Source: a virus
Strand: one strand, 5' to 3'
IMG/VR virus record: IMGVR_UViG_3300021371_000107
Location: 1-22,501 of that record
DNA: 22,501 nucleotides
The position numbers were made by a program, and so were the translations under genes. The stretch's first letter is position 1. Every line of letters starts with the position of its first letter. Below the pieces are notes generated by a model that made no database searches, was not told the DNA's origin, and saw only the letters and a list, made by a program, of their open reading frames with translations. This document shows positions 1-7,447 of this stretch, in pieces.

Positions 1-990
1 TATTGTTTGTCTTTGAGCATATTGAGAATCTTCAAAAGCATTGTATCCTCTAGGCGTAAAGTATCCACGGCTTGTGAAAAACCTACGCATAAATCTATTT
101 AGTTTACTAGATTGTTGTAGTGCAACCTGTGAAGAACCTTCAGCAGTTTCTGTAAGCTGAATATCTGTTAATTGACTTTGCTGTTTAAACTGTGTAGTAA
201 CTTTAGCTTCTTCTAAAACTTCAACCATAACATCTGCTTGTTCTGCTGGCGTTAGTTCTCCTACAGATTTATTATATAGTTGCTTACTTTTTTGAGTTAC
301 ATACTTAACACTTTCAATTCCTGCTATACCCAAAGCCTTTAACATTTTAGGCGTGTGTATTACTACATCTATTGCACCACCTATAATACTTTCTTCTAAA
401 GCAACAACAGCTTTCTTTTTTAGTACGGTATCGTCTTCTTGACTACTAAGAAAATCTACAACTGGATTACTTTTAAGATCAGGAAGAATTTCAACAACTA
501 CATCTGTAAAATTTTGATCTTCTACATCACCTAAAGCAACTCCCGTAGCTGCTCCTGATAGTATGCCCTTACCTCGTTTTACTCCAGCTTCAGCTAATTC
601 TTTATATGCTTTAGTTCCAACTATTGCATACGGAAGAATACTAGCACCCATGCCTGTTACAGTGTCAACGTCTTTAACTTTTCCTTCTTCAGTTAATACA
701 GAACTGTATAATTTATCAGCAGTTTCCTCAAAACCTAATGATCGTAAAGGGTTAGCAACAATATTAACACTTTCTTTACGGGCTAAGTTTAAAAATTCAT
801 CGGGAACTACTTTTTTACCCGTAGTAGTTTCAGAAATAATATTAGCTATAGTAGCGGGTAAAAAAGCAATGTTCTCACCAGTGTCCATATAAACTCTAGC
901 AATATCAGCAGCTATGCTTCCTTGATCTTCGTTTTCAATAGTTTCTTCCTGACCGTCTAAAGAAACATCAGTTTTTATATCAAGTTCCAT
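1..990 (-). CDS. Large internal virion (ejection) protein, partial: C-terminus beyond the window
   Basis: An open frame runs from an ATG at 988-990 to the left edge without a stop, showing the first 330 residues. A GGAGAAAGT ribosome site stands just before the ATG, and the previous gene stops 12 bases upstream. The acidic N-terminus (residues 1-30) is followed by mixed helical sequence, then a Gly/Ala-rich hydrophobic stretch around residues 112-155 that could insert into a membrane, and helical segments at about 190-270. Near the edge is a basic aromatic patch, RFMRRFFTSRGYFTPRGY (about 299-316). Its place as the last and probably largest of five genes after the holin fits the large ejection protein of marine podoviruses, which in some phages carries a cell-wall hydrolase. 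No catalytic domain is visible here. The role is inferred from position and general likeness. Confidence 0.8.
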   Translation of the reverse strand, partial: MELDIKTDVSLDGQEETIENEDQGSIAADIARVYMDTGENIAFLPATIANIISETTTGKKVVPDEFLNLARKESVNIVANPLRSLGFEETADKLYSSVLTEEGKVKDVDTVTGMGASILPYAIVGTKAYKELAEAGVKRGKGILSGAATGVALGDVEDQNFTDVVVEILPDLKSNPVVDFLSSQEDDTVLKKKAVVALEESIIGGAIDVVIHTPKMLKALGIAGIESVKYVTQKSKQLYNKSVGELTPAEQADVMVEVLEEAKVTTQFKQQSQLTDIQLTETAEGSSQVALQQSSKLNRFMRRFFTSRGYFTPRGYNAFEDSQYAQRQTI

Positions 991-1002
991 ACTTTCTCCA
1001 GT

Positions 1003-2346
1003 TTAATCTAAAACTTTAATAGGATTGCCGTTTTCATCTACAAGAACATTCTTTAGTTCTCCGCCAATAGTAGATTGAATAATTCTTGATCCTTGAGTCA
1101 TTTGAGTAAATAAATCGCTAATTTCTTTAAGATTAGAAAGAGCCGTTAATTTTTCTTGCGGTGATCCTGTTGTTAGCTGACGCTGCAAAGAAATGCTATT
1201 TTTAGCAAGTGAAGATACTAAAGATGCAGTAAGTTGAGTTTTAGAACTATCTTGTAAATTTTCTTCTACTTGTGTAAAGTCTTGTAAAATATTTGCTACA
1301 GTAGAATACTCTGCCATAGTGCGTATATTGCCTAGTGTTATTTTTTGTTTATGTACAGCCTTAACAAATTCAGCATACGCAGGAGCAGTTAAAAGGCTTT
1401 GAGGCTTTTCTGCTAAGTTATAAGAAGTTTTAGCAGCTTTTAAAATTTTACTATTTACAGCATCAGGAGTACCTTCAAATAATTTAGATGCGGTAGGCTT
1501 TTGTTCTTGCTCTGGTAGTTTACCAAAACGATCTTTTACACTTGTTTGCTCTATAAGAAATGCTTCGTCATCTATAACTTGAATATTAAAAGATGTTACT
1601 GTTTGGAAGCGTTTTTCTTTAGCAGTTTTAGGAACAGTTAAATTGGCAAAATCATAAGCGTTTACAAGACTACCAGTTTCTTCAAAAGCTTTTGTTAAAG
1701 CAATAACTCTTTCTCTATTAGTGTCGTTTTGACTAATAGCTGCAACCGCTGCTTTCTCACGTTCAGCAGAACTTTGACCATCAAATAAATTAGCAAGTCC
1801 TGTAGTTATTAAATTGCCAACACTTGAGGGTCTTACATTTTTTATAATCCTAGCTTGTTCAGCCGTAACAGTATCTGCACTGCGTATTGTTTTAGAAGCA
1901 TTAACTAAATTATTTAAAGCGTCTACTCGCATCTGAGCTAATTTTTTAACTTCTGAGTTTACAAGATCATCGTATGCTTGTGTACCGTATTCATCTAAAT
2001 TAACTTTATTTTTAAACTCTGTTTCAAAAGAAGGTTTAATTTGATCAGTATAATATTGTAAAGCATTCCCGTTTGCTTGACTTTTAATGTTTGCTAGTTC
2101 TTGCTCTGCTTCTATCTTACCTTTAGAAGCATTTTTAAATAAAACATTAGAAGCTAAAATTTCTTCATTATCTAAAAAACTAGCAGTTCTATCAGCTAAC
2201 ATCTTGTTACCTACACCTACAGCAATAGCAGCCCCTAAACCTAAAAGCTCTTGCTTTCTTTCTTTTTTACGGTTGTCTCTAGCAATCTTATCATTTCTTG
2301 ATCTAATGTTTGCTAGTAAAGATTCACCTAATTCTTCAATCGCCAT
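1003..2346 (-). CDS. Putative internal virion protein, 447 residues
   Basis: The ATG at 2344-2346 has AAAGGA about 8 bases upstream and lies 12 bases after the stop of the 194-residue gene. The N-terminus is helical and strongly basic (residues 1-33, including RKKERKQ). A short hydrophobic Gly/Ala stretch follows (about 34-46, LLGLGAAIAVGVG), which could be a membrane-interacting or membrane-seeking segment. The rest is mainly polar, Ala/Lys/Gln/Glu-rich helix with no cysteine and no recognisable enzyme motif. It sits in the run of large polar proteins after the holin gene, where podoviruses place proteins carried in the capsid and ejected with the DNA. I recognise the general type but cannot match it to T7 gp14, gp15 or gp16. 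Its function is inferred from position. Confidence 0.82.
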   Translation of the reverse strand: MAIEELGESLLANIRSRNDKIARDNRKKERKQELLGLGAAIAVGVGNKMLADRTASFLDNEEILASNVLFKNASKGKIEAEQELANIKSQANGNALQYYTDQIKPSFETEFKNKVNLDEYGTQAYDDLVNSEVKKLAQMRVDALNNLVNASKTIRSADTVTAEQARIIKNVRPSSVGNLITTGLANLFDGQSSAEREKAAVAAISQNDTNRERVIALTKAFEETGSLVNAYDFANLTVPKTAKEKRFQTVTSFNIQVIDDEAFLIEQTSVKDRFGKLPEQEQKPTASKLFEGTPDAVNSKILKAAKTSYNLAEKPQSLLTAPAYAEFVKAVHKQKITLGNIRTMAEYSTVANILQDFTQVEENLQDSSKTQLTASLVSSLAKNSISLQRQLTTGSPQEKLTALSNLKEISDLFTQMTQGSRIIQSTIGGELKNVLVDENGNPIKVLD

Positions 2347-2358
2347 TGTTATATCCTT

Positions 2359-2943
2359 TTATTGAGCAGGAGCTAATAAGCTTGCTTGTTGTGGAGGTTG
2401 CTCCATAGGCTGTTGTGGAGTTTCTAAAGCATCTTCAGGTATCTCTTTTATTTGAGATAAGATTTCATTGCTTAAAACACCCGCTGGAACTTTAACAGGT
2501 TCAGAACCTTTTTCAAATTTTTGAAGTGCTAGTTCTTCAAACTTAGTACCCAAGGCTCTTTCTTCATCTTCTTCATCTTGTTCTTCGTCTAAGTATATAA
2601 CCGGATCAATATCTAAACGCTCTGCTAATGCTAATAACATATAAGCCACAGGCTCAATAAGCATTACCAGTAAGTCAGGATTCCATTTGCCTTCTGTAAA
2701 ACCTTGAAAAAGAATTACTTGCGCTATTTCCATAATAGGCGTTCCATCAGCAACTGCTTGCATTAAAGGAATATAAGATTCTTTTTCTATCATCTGTGCA
2801 AATAAATACTCTGAAGCTGCGTGTACGCTTGTGTACTCAGGAGCTTTTTCAAAAGGCGCAGGGTTTTCAGGATCATTTGTTAATGATTGGCCGGGGATTG
2901 GTCGGCCTCCTTTCTGTTGTACTTTTAGATATTCTTCATCCAT
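2359..2943 (-). CDS. Conserved acidic virion-associated protein, 194 residues
   Basis: The start ATG at 2941-2943 shares one base with the TAA stop of the 386-residue gene (TAATG), so translation is probably coupled; GAGAGGTG lies upstream. The N-terminus has a polar GGRPIPGQSLTNDPENP motif (residues 12-28), then a compact helical domain (about 35-115) with ESYIPLMQAVADG and GKWNPDLLVMLIEP. An acidic linker follows (about 119-129, DEEQDEEDEE), and the tail is rich in Pro and Gln (about 173-194). From memory, proteins with this N-terminal motif and the NPDLL..LIEP segment are common next to ejection proteins in marine podoviruses. It has no signal peptide. It may be a small capsid-internal protein or a factor for loading the ejection proteins; this is inference. 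Confidence 0.82.
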   Translation of the reverse strand: MDEEYLKVQQKGGRPIPGQSLTNDPENPAPFEKAPEYTSVHAASEYLFAQMIEKESYIPLMQAVADGTPIMEIAQVILFQGFTEGKWNPDLLVMLIEPVAYMLLALAERLDIDPVIYLDEEQDEEDEERALGTKFEELALQKFEKGSEPVKVPAGVLSNEILSQIKEIPEDALETPQQPMEQPPQQASLLAPAQ

Positions 2944-4103
2944 TATGCAACACCTCTCATTGATGCTTGATAGTTATTCCAAGCAGCAGCATTATAACCG
3001 TAAGGGCTTGTATTAATAAAATTAGTATTGTTATTTATATACTCAGCAACATTAACACCGTAAGGCGAATCTCCTGCTCCAATTGAAACTGATTGCGGAA
3101 GTTGAGCTACTGAAGTTGCGTATGTAGTATAATTAACATCAGGAATACCACCACCTGCTTTTTGTGCAGAGGTCATTAAAGCTGTGTCTATAAATTTAGA
3201 CGGTGCTTCTGCAATAGTCTCTCCAAGTTTTACTCTAGCCTCACCCGCCTTTTCTACTACAAAGTCACTAGCTTTGCTAAGTAAACTTTTTGGTTCAGTA
3301 GCTACATTAGTTACTCCATCAGCAACGGTTGACATTTGTGGTGCATTAGGGGCTGGTGGAATTTCAACACGCGACATATTTTCAACACCTGTTAAGTTCG
3401 GGCCTGTTGCTAAGTCTTTAGCCTGTGACATAGCATTCTCAGCAACAATGTCTGGTGTTTCAACGAGCTTGCCTGTAAATTCATTAGTTACTGAATCCAT
3501 TTCGGCTGATACGTTTGGTAGATCAGGAACTAAAGCATCTCGTTTAGCTTTTAAATCATCTAAATATTTAGTTACACTTGCATGTTCACCTGTAAGTGTA
3601 TCCATGCTGAACAGATCTCTACCGCTATCTAAAACTTTTGTAGCTTCTTCTCCTACAGTTTTAAAAATATCTCCAAAGTTTTTCTTTTGGCTTATATCAA
3701 TTCCTGCCCCGTCTACTCCCATACCAAGTTTAGAAGTAAGTGACTTTATAGGATCTGCTAATCCTAATTTATTAGCAGCAGTACCTACTACATCGCCAAT
3801 AACTTTTGTAACTCCTTTGGTAACAGTTTGGAAAACATTGCCTACTTTAGTACCTATGTTTAGTGCGGCATTTATAAAGTTTCCTGCCGCAGTAGCTACT
3901 GTGCCGCCAGTGCCTATTAAAAACCCAGCGGCCTTTCCAAGCATTGCTCCAACCCCCGGCAACAATAAGCCTAGTCCTATCTGTCCAATAATGCCTAGTT
4001 TACCCATGAACTTGCCAACAGACTTAAAAGCACTTTTAATACCTTTGCCTATTTTCTTTACTACTTTTTTAACGCCTTTAAAAAGTTTTTTAAAAAATCC
4101 CAT
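2943..4103 (-). CDS. Internal virion protein with cationic, membrane-active N-terminus
   Basis: The ATG at 4101-4103 is preceded by AAGGTGAT and lies 12 bases after the stop of the 890-residue gene. Residues 2-37 are an amphipathic array of Lys with Phe, Val and Ile (it opens GFFKKLFKGVKKVVKKIGKG) and carry no acidic residue. A Gly-rich hydrophobic segment follows at about 37-80 (GIIGQIGLGLLLPGVGAMLG). The remaining 300 residues are polar and low in complexity, ending in Asn/Tyr/Ala-rich sequence. This resembles membrane-lytic peptides and the small ejection proteins that line the channel through the cell envelope. The gene lies between two other candidate ejection proteins. I infer that it inserts into the host membrane during DNA entry. 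No enzyme motif is visible. Confidence 0.83.
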   Translation of the reverse strand: MGFFKKLFKGVKKVVKKIGKGIKSAFKSVGKFMGKLGIIGQIGLGLLLPGVGAMLGKAAGFLIGTGGTVATAAGNFINAALNIGTKVGNVFQTVTKGVTKVIGDVVGTAANKLGLADPIKSLTSKLGMGVDGAGIDISQKKNFGDIFKTVGEEATKVLDSGRDLFSMDTLTGEHASVTKYLDDLKAKRDALVPDLPNVSAEMDSVTNEFTGKLVETPDIVAENAMSQAKDLATGPNLTGVENMSRVEIPPAPNAPQMSTVADGVTNVATEPKSLLSKASDFVVEKAGEARVKLGETIAEAPSKFIDTALMTSAQKAGGGIPDVNYTTYATSVAQLPQSVSIGAGDSPYGVNVAEYINNNTNFINTSPYGYNAAAWNNYQASMRGVA

Positions 4104-4115
4104 ACCTATATCACC

Positions 4116-6788
4116 TTATGTAAATAATCTTTCTGCTAAAGTTACAAGAGTGCTGCTTGAAGTTGTATTTCCTTTTGTAGCTCCCGCTTCGTTTCCGATA
4201 GCTGTAGCATAAATTTGAGCCTTTCTATTTTCATTGTTTTCGTATGCTTGACGAACATAAGAAGCTTCATCTCTAAACTGTTGCCAAATTTGTGCTTGCT
4301 CTAAAGCTGTTAAGTTATATGCATTTTGAACATTCTGTTGATTAGCTGCATTAAGAGCAGCAGTTTCAGCAGTGTTTGCTTGTCTACGCCATGCTATATT
4401 AGATTGTTCAACTGCTTGAGCATTTTGAGCGTTCCAAGTATCTCGCTGTAACTCAACTTGTGCATTGTACTTATCAATGTCTGCTTCTAACTGAGCCGTT
4501 AAAGTAGCCGCTTGAAGCTCGTTTCCTGCTTCTATAGCCGCTTGCCTATTCTTTTCAGTCGTGTTGAACTGCTCCATAGCGTTTGCTTGAGTCGTGTTAA
4601 ACTGCGTCATTGCAGAAGATAAGTTAGCCATAAACTGATTAGTTTGATTTTCAGACGTAGCATTAAACTGTAACGCTGCATTAGCCGCTGCTTGATTAGA
4701 AAGAATACGTTGCTGTTCTTGCTGCTGATCTAAAATAGTAGCTTGTTGTTCATTATTTAAGTTAGCCATATCCATGCTTAAAAAGTTTTGAGCATTTGTA
4801 ATAGCTAGTTTAGTTGCTTGATCTGCGGTAGCCATATCCATAGCAGCTAAAGCAGTTGCATTTTGCATTGCTGCTTGCTGTTCAGCATTAAAGTCTGCCA
4901 TAGTCATTGACTGCATAAATTTACTATTAGCTAGTTGAACTTGTTGTTCAGCATTAAACTTAGTAAGATCTACATTAGCAACCATAGCTGCATTTTGAAC
5001 TGCACGTTGCTGATCTACATTTAACTGAGCAAGCCCCATAGACTCTGCAATTTTAGCTTGAGTTAAATTAGTTTGAAGTGTAGCATTAAGATTAGCTAAT
5101 TCAACTTGTTGTTCAGCATTTAAATTATCAGCACTTGCTTGATTAAGTGCAGAAAGATTAGCAAGCCTTGTTTGCTGATCATTACTTAAATTTGCTAAAT
5201 CCATCTGTTGTTTAAATCCAGCATTCTTAGCTAAAAAGTCTGCGGCAGTTTGCATCTCAACTAAACGCGCTTGTTGCTCTGCCGACATATTTTCTGATTC
5301 AGTAGCATTTAAGTAAGACAGATTAGCCAATTCCATCTGTTGCTCGTTACCTAAATTTTGCGCGGTTATAGCCTGTTGATTTTGTGCATTCAATACAGCA
5401 GTTTGCTGACGATTTTGTAAGTTCTGCATAGCAGTTTGTTGCTGTTGCTGTGCAGTAGTCATAACAGCATCTTGTCTAAACTGGCTTTGCATTGTAGCCA
5501 TTTGCTGTGCCATCTGCGCTGTCTGAGATGATGCTGTTTGCTGATTAGCTAAGTTAGCCATTTTCAACTGCATGTCAGAAGTTGCTTGTGCTAAATTAGC
5601 TTGTTGCTCATTGCTTAAATTTTGAGCAGAACGAGTTTGTAAAGCCTGTGCATTATTTTGTGCAAGAGGTAATGCAGTTTGAATTATTGCATTAAAAAGA
5701 GCATCGCGTCCTACCGTTGAAGCTGATAGTCCTCTTCGCGCTAACATTGTATTAACTTGTGCTACTGCGGGTCTTGCCCACGCAGGAGTAACACCTTCAT
5801 CCATTCCCGCTAACAAGCTTTCCATTTGAGAAGATACTAAAGCTTCAGTAGGTAGAGCAGCAATAGCAGCTTTAACTTCGACAGGTTGAGTATCTATAGC
5901 AGCTTCAACACTTGCAGGATCTTCTACAATTGCGGCTGTAATAGCTGTTGGTAAATTACCTACTTGTGCAATCATTTCAGATGCCGCGCCTTTAGCCGCT
6001 TCACCTGTTACTGTTCTGCGTTTAGCAGCTTCAAAGCCTACATTTTCTATAATTTGTGCAGCTTCACCTTCTGAAATAGTATCATCAGTAATTGCAGTAC
6101 GCTGTGAAGCTTCAGCTTCTTTTGTAGGAGCAACATCAGTAACTTGACCTGTTACTTTGTCTACATACGCGCCTTCAGAAATATCAAACTGTGGCCCTGT
6201 TGTTAAAGAAGCTTGTTCAGCCGCAGTATCTCTGGTAGCTGCTGTAGCTCTTTCAGTCATTGTAGGCCCAGCAGCCTCAGCAATCCTAGATACCTGACCT
6301 TGTGCTGCTTGTGTTGGAGCAATGTCCTGTGCTTGTACTGCATCAAATGTAGCAGCCTCGACAGGCTTTACAGCTTCTGCAAATGTAACGTCTCCTTGAG
6401 CAGCGGGAGCCATTGTAGGAGCTTGAACACCATCAGTAGTTACAGCGGTTCCTGCATCTAGCTGTTGAATTTGAGAAGCTGTTGTAAAACCTTGTTTAGC
6501 CATAGATGCACGAGGATCTATAGCTGATTCAACACCTCTTTTTGCATCAAACTGCCTTACAAAATCTTCGGGATCTTCATCAGGACGTTTTTGAACAACT
6601 TCTGGTGGCTTGCTTGCGCTGCTTGCACTGCCTCCTTTAGGCATATTATGTGCTTGACTGTTTGGATTGTGTGGAGTCCAGCCCATACGCCCTGAATAGT
6701 TATGTCCCCCACCATGATAAGCTGCTCTTTTAGCTTTTAAAGATTTTAATACTTTTTTAGTATTTCTTTTATTTCTTTTTTTGCTCAT
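4116..6788 (-). CDS. Internal virion protein with 11-residue (hendecad) repeats, 890 residues
   Basis: The ATG at 6786-6788 is 3 bases after the holin stop, with GGGAAGA upstream. Order of regions: a very basic N-terminus (1-24, MSKKRNKRNTKKVLKSLKAK) suited to binding DNA; a Gly/Ser/Pro linker (25-70); an Ala-rich region (100-320); a compact segment at about 317-378 containing GVTPAWARPAV and RRGLSASTVGRDALF; then residues 390-840, which fall into about 41 consecutive units of 11 residues. The consensus is Asn at position 1, Leu/Phe/Met at 2, Gln at 6-7 and Leu/Met at 10, as in NLNAEQQVELA. The last 50 residues are polar. Such a repeat predicts a very long coiled coil with an almost straight core. 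Its place with the other post-holin genes suggests a capsid core or ejection protein. An alternative is a fibrous tail or core component. Confidence 0.85.
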   Translation of the reverse strand: MSKKRNKRNTKKVLKSLKAKRAAYHGGGHNYSGRMGWTPHNPNSQAHNMPKGGSASSASKPPEVVQKRPDEDPEDFVRQFDAKRGVESAIDPRASMAKQGFTTASQIQQLDAGTAVTTDGVQAPTMAPAAQGDVTFAEAVKPVEAATFDAVQAQDIAPTQAAQGQVSRIAEAAGPTMTERATAATRDTAAEQASLTTGPQFDISEGAYVDKVTGQVTDVAPTKEAEASQRTAITDDTISEGEAAQIIENVGFEAAKRRTVTGEAAKGAASEMIAQVGNLPTAITAAIVEDPASVEAAIDTQPVEVKAAIAALPTEALVSSQMESLLAGMDEGVTPAWARPAVAQVNTMLARRGLSASTVGRDALFNAIIQTALPLAQNNAQALQTRSAQNLSNEQQANLAQATSDMQLKMANLANQQTASSQTAQMAQQMATMQSQFRQDAVMTTAQQQQQTAMQNLQNRQQTAVLNAQNQQAITAQNLGNEQQMELANLSYLNATESENMSAEQQARLVEMQTAADFLAKNAGFKQQMDLANLSNDQQTRLANLSALNQASADNLNAEQQVELANLNATLQTNLTQAKIAESMGLAQLNVDQQRAVQNAAMVANVDLTKFNAEQQVQLANSKFMQSMTMADFNAEQQAAMQNATALAAMDMATADQATKLAITNAQNFLSMDMANLNNEQQATILDQQQEQQRILSNQAAANAALQFNATSENQTNQFMANLSSAMTQFNTTQANAMEQFNTTEKNRQAAIEAGNELQAATLTAQLEADIDKYNAQVELQRDTWNAQNAQAVEQSNIAWRRQANTAETAALNAANQQNVQNAYNLTALEQAQIWQQFRDEASYVRQAYENNENRKAQIYATAIGNEAGATKGNTTSSSTLVTLAERLFT
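4269..5621 (-). repeat. 33-base / 11-residue repeat array inside the 890-residue gene
   Basis: When the protein is written in rows of 11 from residue 390, clear copies of the unit start at residues 390, 478, 500, 533, 555, 588, 610, 632 and 676. All these spacings are multiples of 11, and degenerate units fill the gaps and continue to about residue 840. In the DNA this appears as recurring ttgctgttc-type words on the plus strand. The copies differ a lot at the base level, so this is an old protein-level repeat, not a recent tandem duplication. Confidence 0.85.
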
Positions 6789-6791
6789 TAT

Positions 6792-6971
6792 TTAATCTTC
6801 CCGATCAGATTGTGTTCTAAACTCTTGTACTTGTACATAAATCCTAATACTTAACCAGATGATTGTCAAGAGAGAAGCTGTAGGTGGTAGCCATGCAGCT
6901 AAAGAAGCTAAAGCTGTAGAAGCTGCTGCAACATCTAAAACATCTTTTGTAGGTTCACTTAATTCATTCAT
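6792..6971 (-). CDS. Holin-like small membrane protein, 59 residues
   Basis: The ATG at 6969-6971 follows TAAGGG (about 10 bases upstream), which overlaps the end of the 145-residue gene. The 59-residue product has an acidic N-terminus (MNELSEPTKDVLD) and a hydrophobic region at about 12-45 interrupted by Pro-Pro at 29-30 (ALASLAAWLPPTASLLTIIW). The C-terminus is charged and ends QSDRED. One helical hairpin or a single long span is possible. From memory, the pattern VAAASTALASLAAWLPP followed by IWLSIRIY is typical of small holins of marine podoviruses. A holin makes the timed lesion in the inner membrane that releases or activates the endolysin. No endolysin gene is in this window. Strong call by pattern, not checked by search. 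Confidence 0.83.
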   Translation of the reverse strand: MNELSEPTKDVLDVAAASTALASLAAWLPPTASLLTIIWLSIRIYVQVQEFRTQSDRED

Positions 6972-6983
6972 AATGAAATACCC

Positions 6984-7421
6984 TTACTTTAAAAAACTTA
7001 CCATTGAATAAACCAGTGTTATAAGTACAGGAACTCCTACTAAAAAGACACATAAACCTGTAAATATTTGTAACATTAGCTCACGATTTTTTGCTGCTTT
7101 ACGCTGTTTTATTTTTGCGTCTTCAGCTCTTTTTCTTTTACAGTCAGATTGAAACTGAAGCCAATCATCATACATATTTGCACGACCAGCATAAATCATT
7201 AATTCGCGCAGTTCCTCTTCTTGTTGCTTCAAAGTCTCCAAAGCCATGAAAGCTTCCATGTCTGACTTGTTGCCATTTTTATTAGCTTTTTTAGCTATAG
7301 AACTTTTAGACTCAAAATACTCACTAGCCTGTTTAGCAACCCTGCTTAGTTCCTGACCATTTCCTATAGTCTGTTTTATAACTGCAAAAGCTGCGTTAGC
7401 TGCGGCTAGTTCTGCAAGCAT
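6984..7421 (-). CDS. Helical protein with C-terminal membrane anchor, 145 residues
   Basis: The ATG at 7419-7421 has AAGGA 6 bases upstream and follows the 288-residue gene by 26 bases. Residues 1-30 form an Ala-rich helix (MLAELAAANAAFAVIKQTIG). A polar Lys/Ser/Asn stretch (31-53) follows, then a charged helix (54-115) with METLKQQEEELRE-like character and a basic run at 95-113. A strong membrane segment lies at about 117-141 (LQIFTGLCVFLVGVPVLITL). The anchor at the C-terminus is opposite to the usual inner-membrane spanin, which is anchored at its N-terminus. The gene lies directly before the holin. From memory, the N-terminal motif recurs in marine podoviruses near tail and lysis genes. 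It may be a lysis accessory factor or a membrane-bound assembly factor; I cannot decide. Confidence 0.83.
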   Translation of the reverse strand: MLAELAAANAAFAVIKQTIGNGQELSRVAKQASEYFESKSSIAKKANKNGNKSDMEAFMALETLKQQEEELRELMIYAGRANMYDDWLQFQSDCKRKRAEDAKIKQRKAAKNRELMLQIFTGLCVFLVGVPVLITLVYSMVSFLK

Positions 7422-7447
7422 AATTAATCCTTAATCAGTTGGTAATT

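Noticed and set aside
563-892. A 109-codon open frame on the plus strand near the left edge
   Set aside because: It is antisense to a minus-strand frame that is open over 330 codons, has a good ribosome site and follows its neighbour closely.
3184-4212. A 342-codon open frame on the plus strand
   Set aside because: It lies antisense to the 386-residue ejection gene and the end of the 890-residue gene. Its translation is Pro/Ser/Thr-rich low-complexity sequence, as expected from the complement of Gly/Ala/Lys-rich coding DNA.
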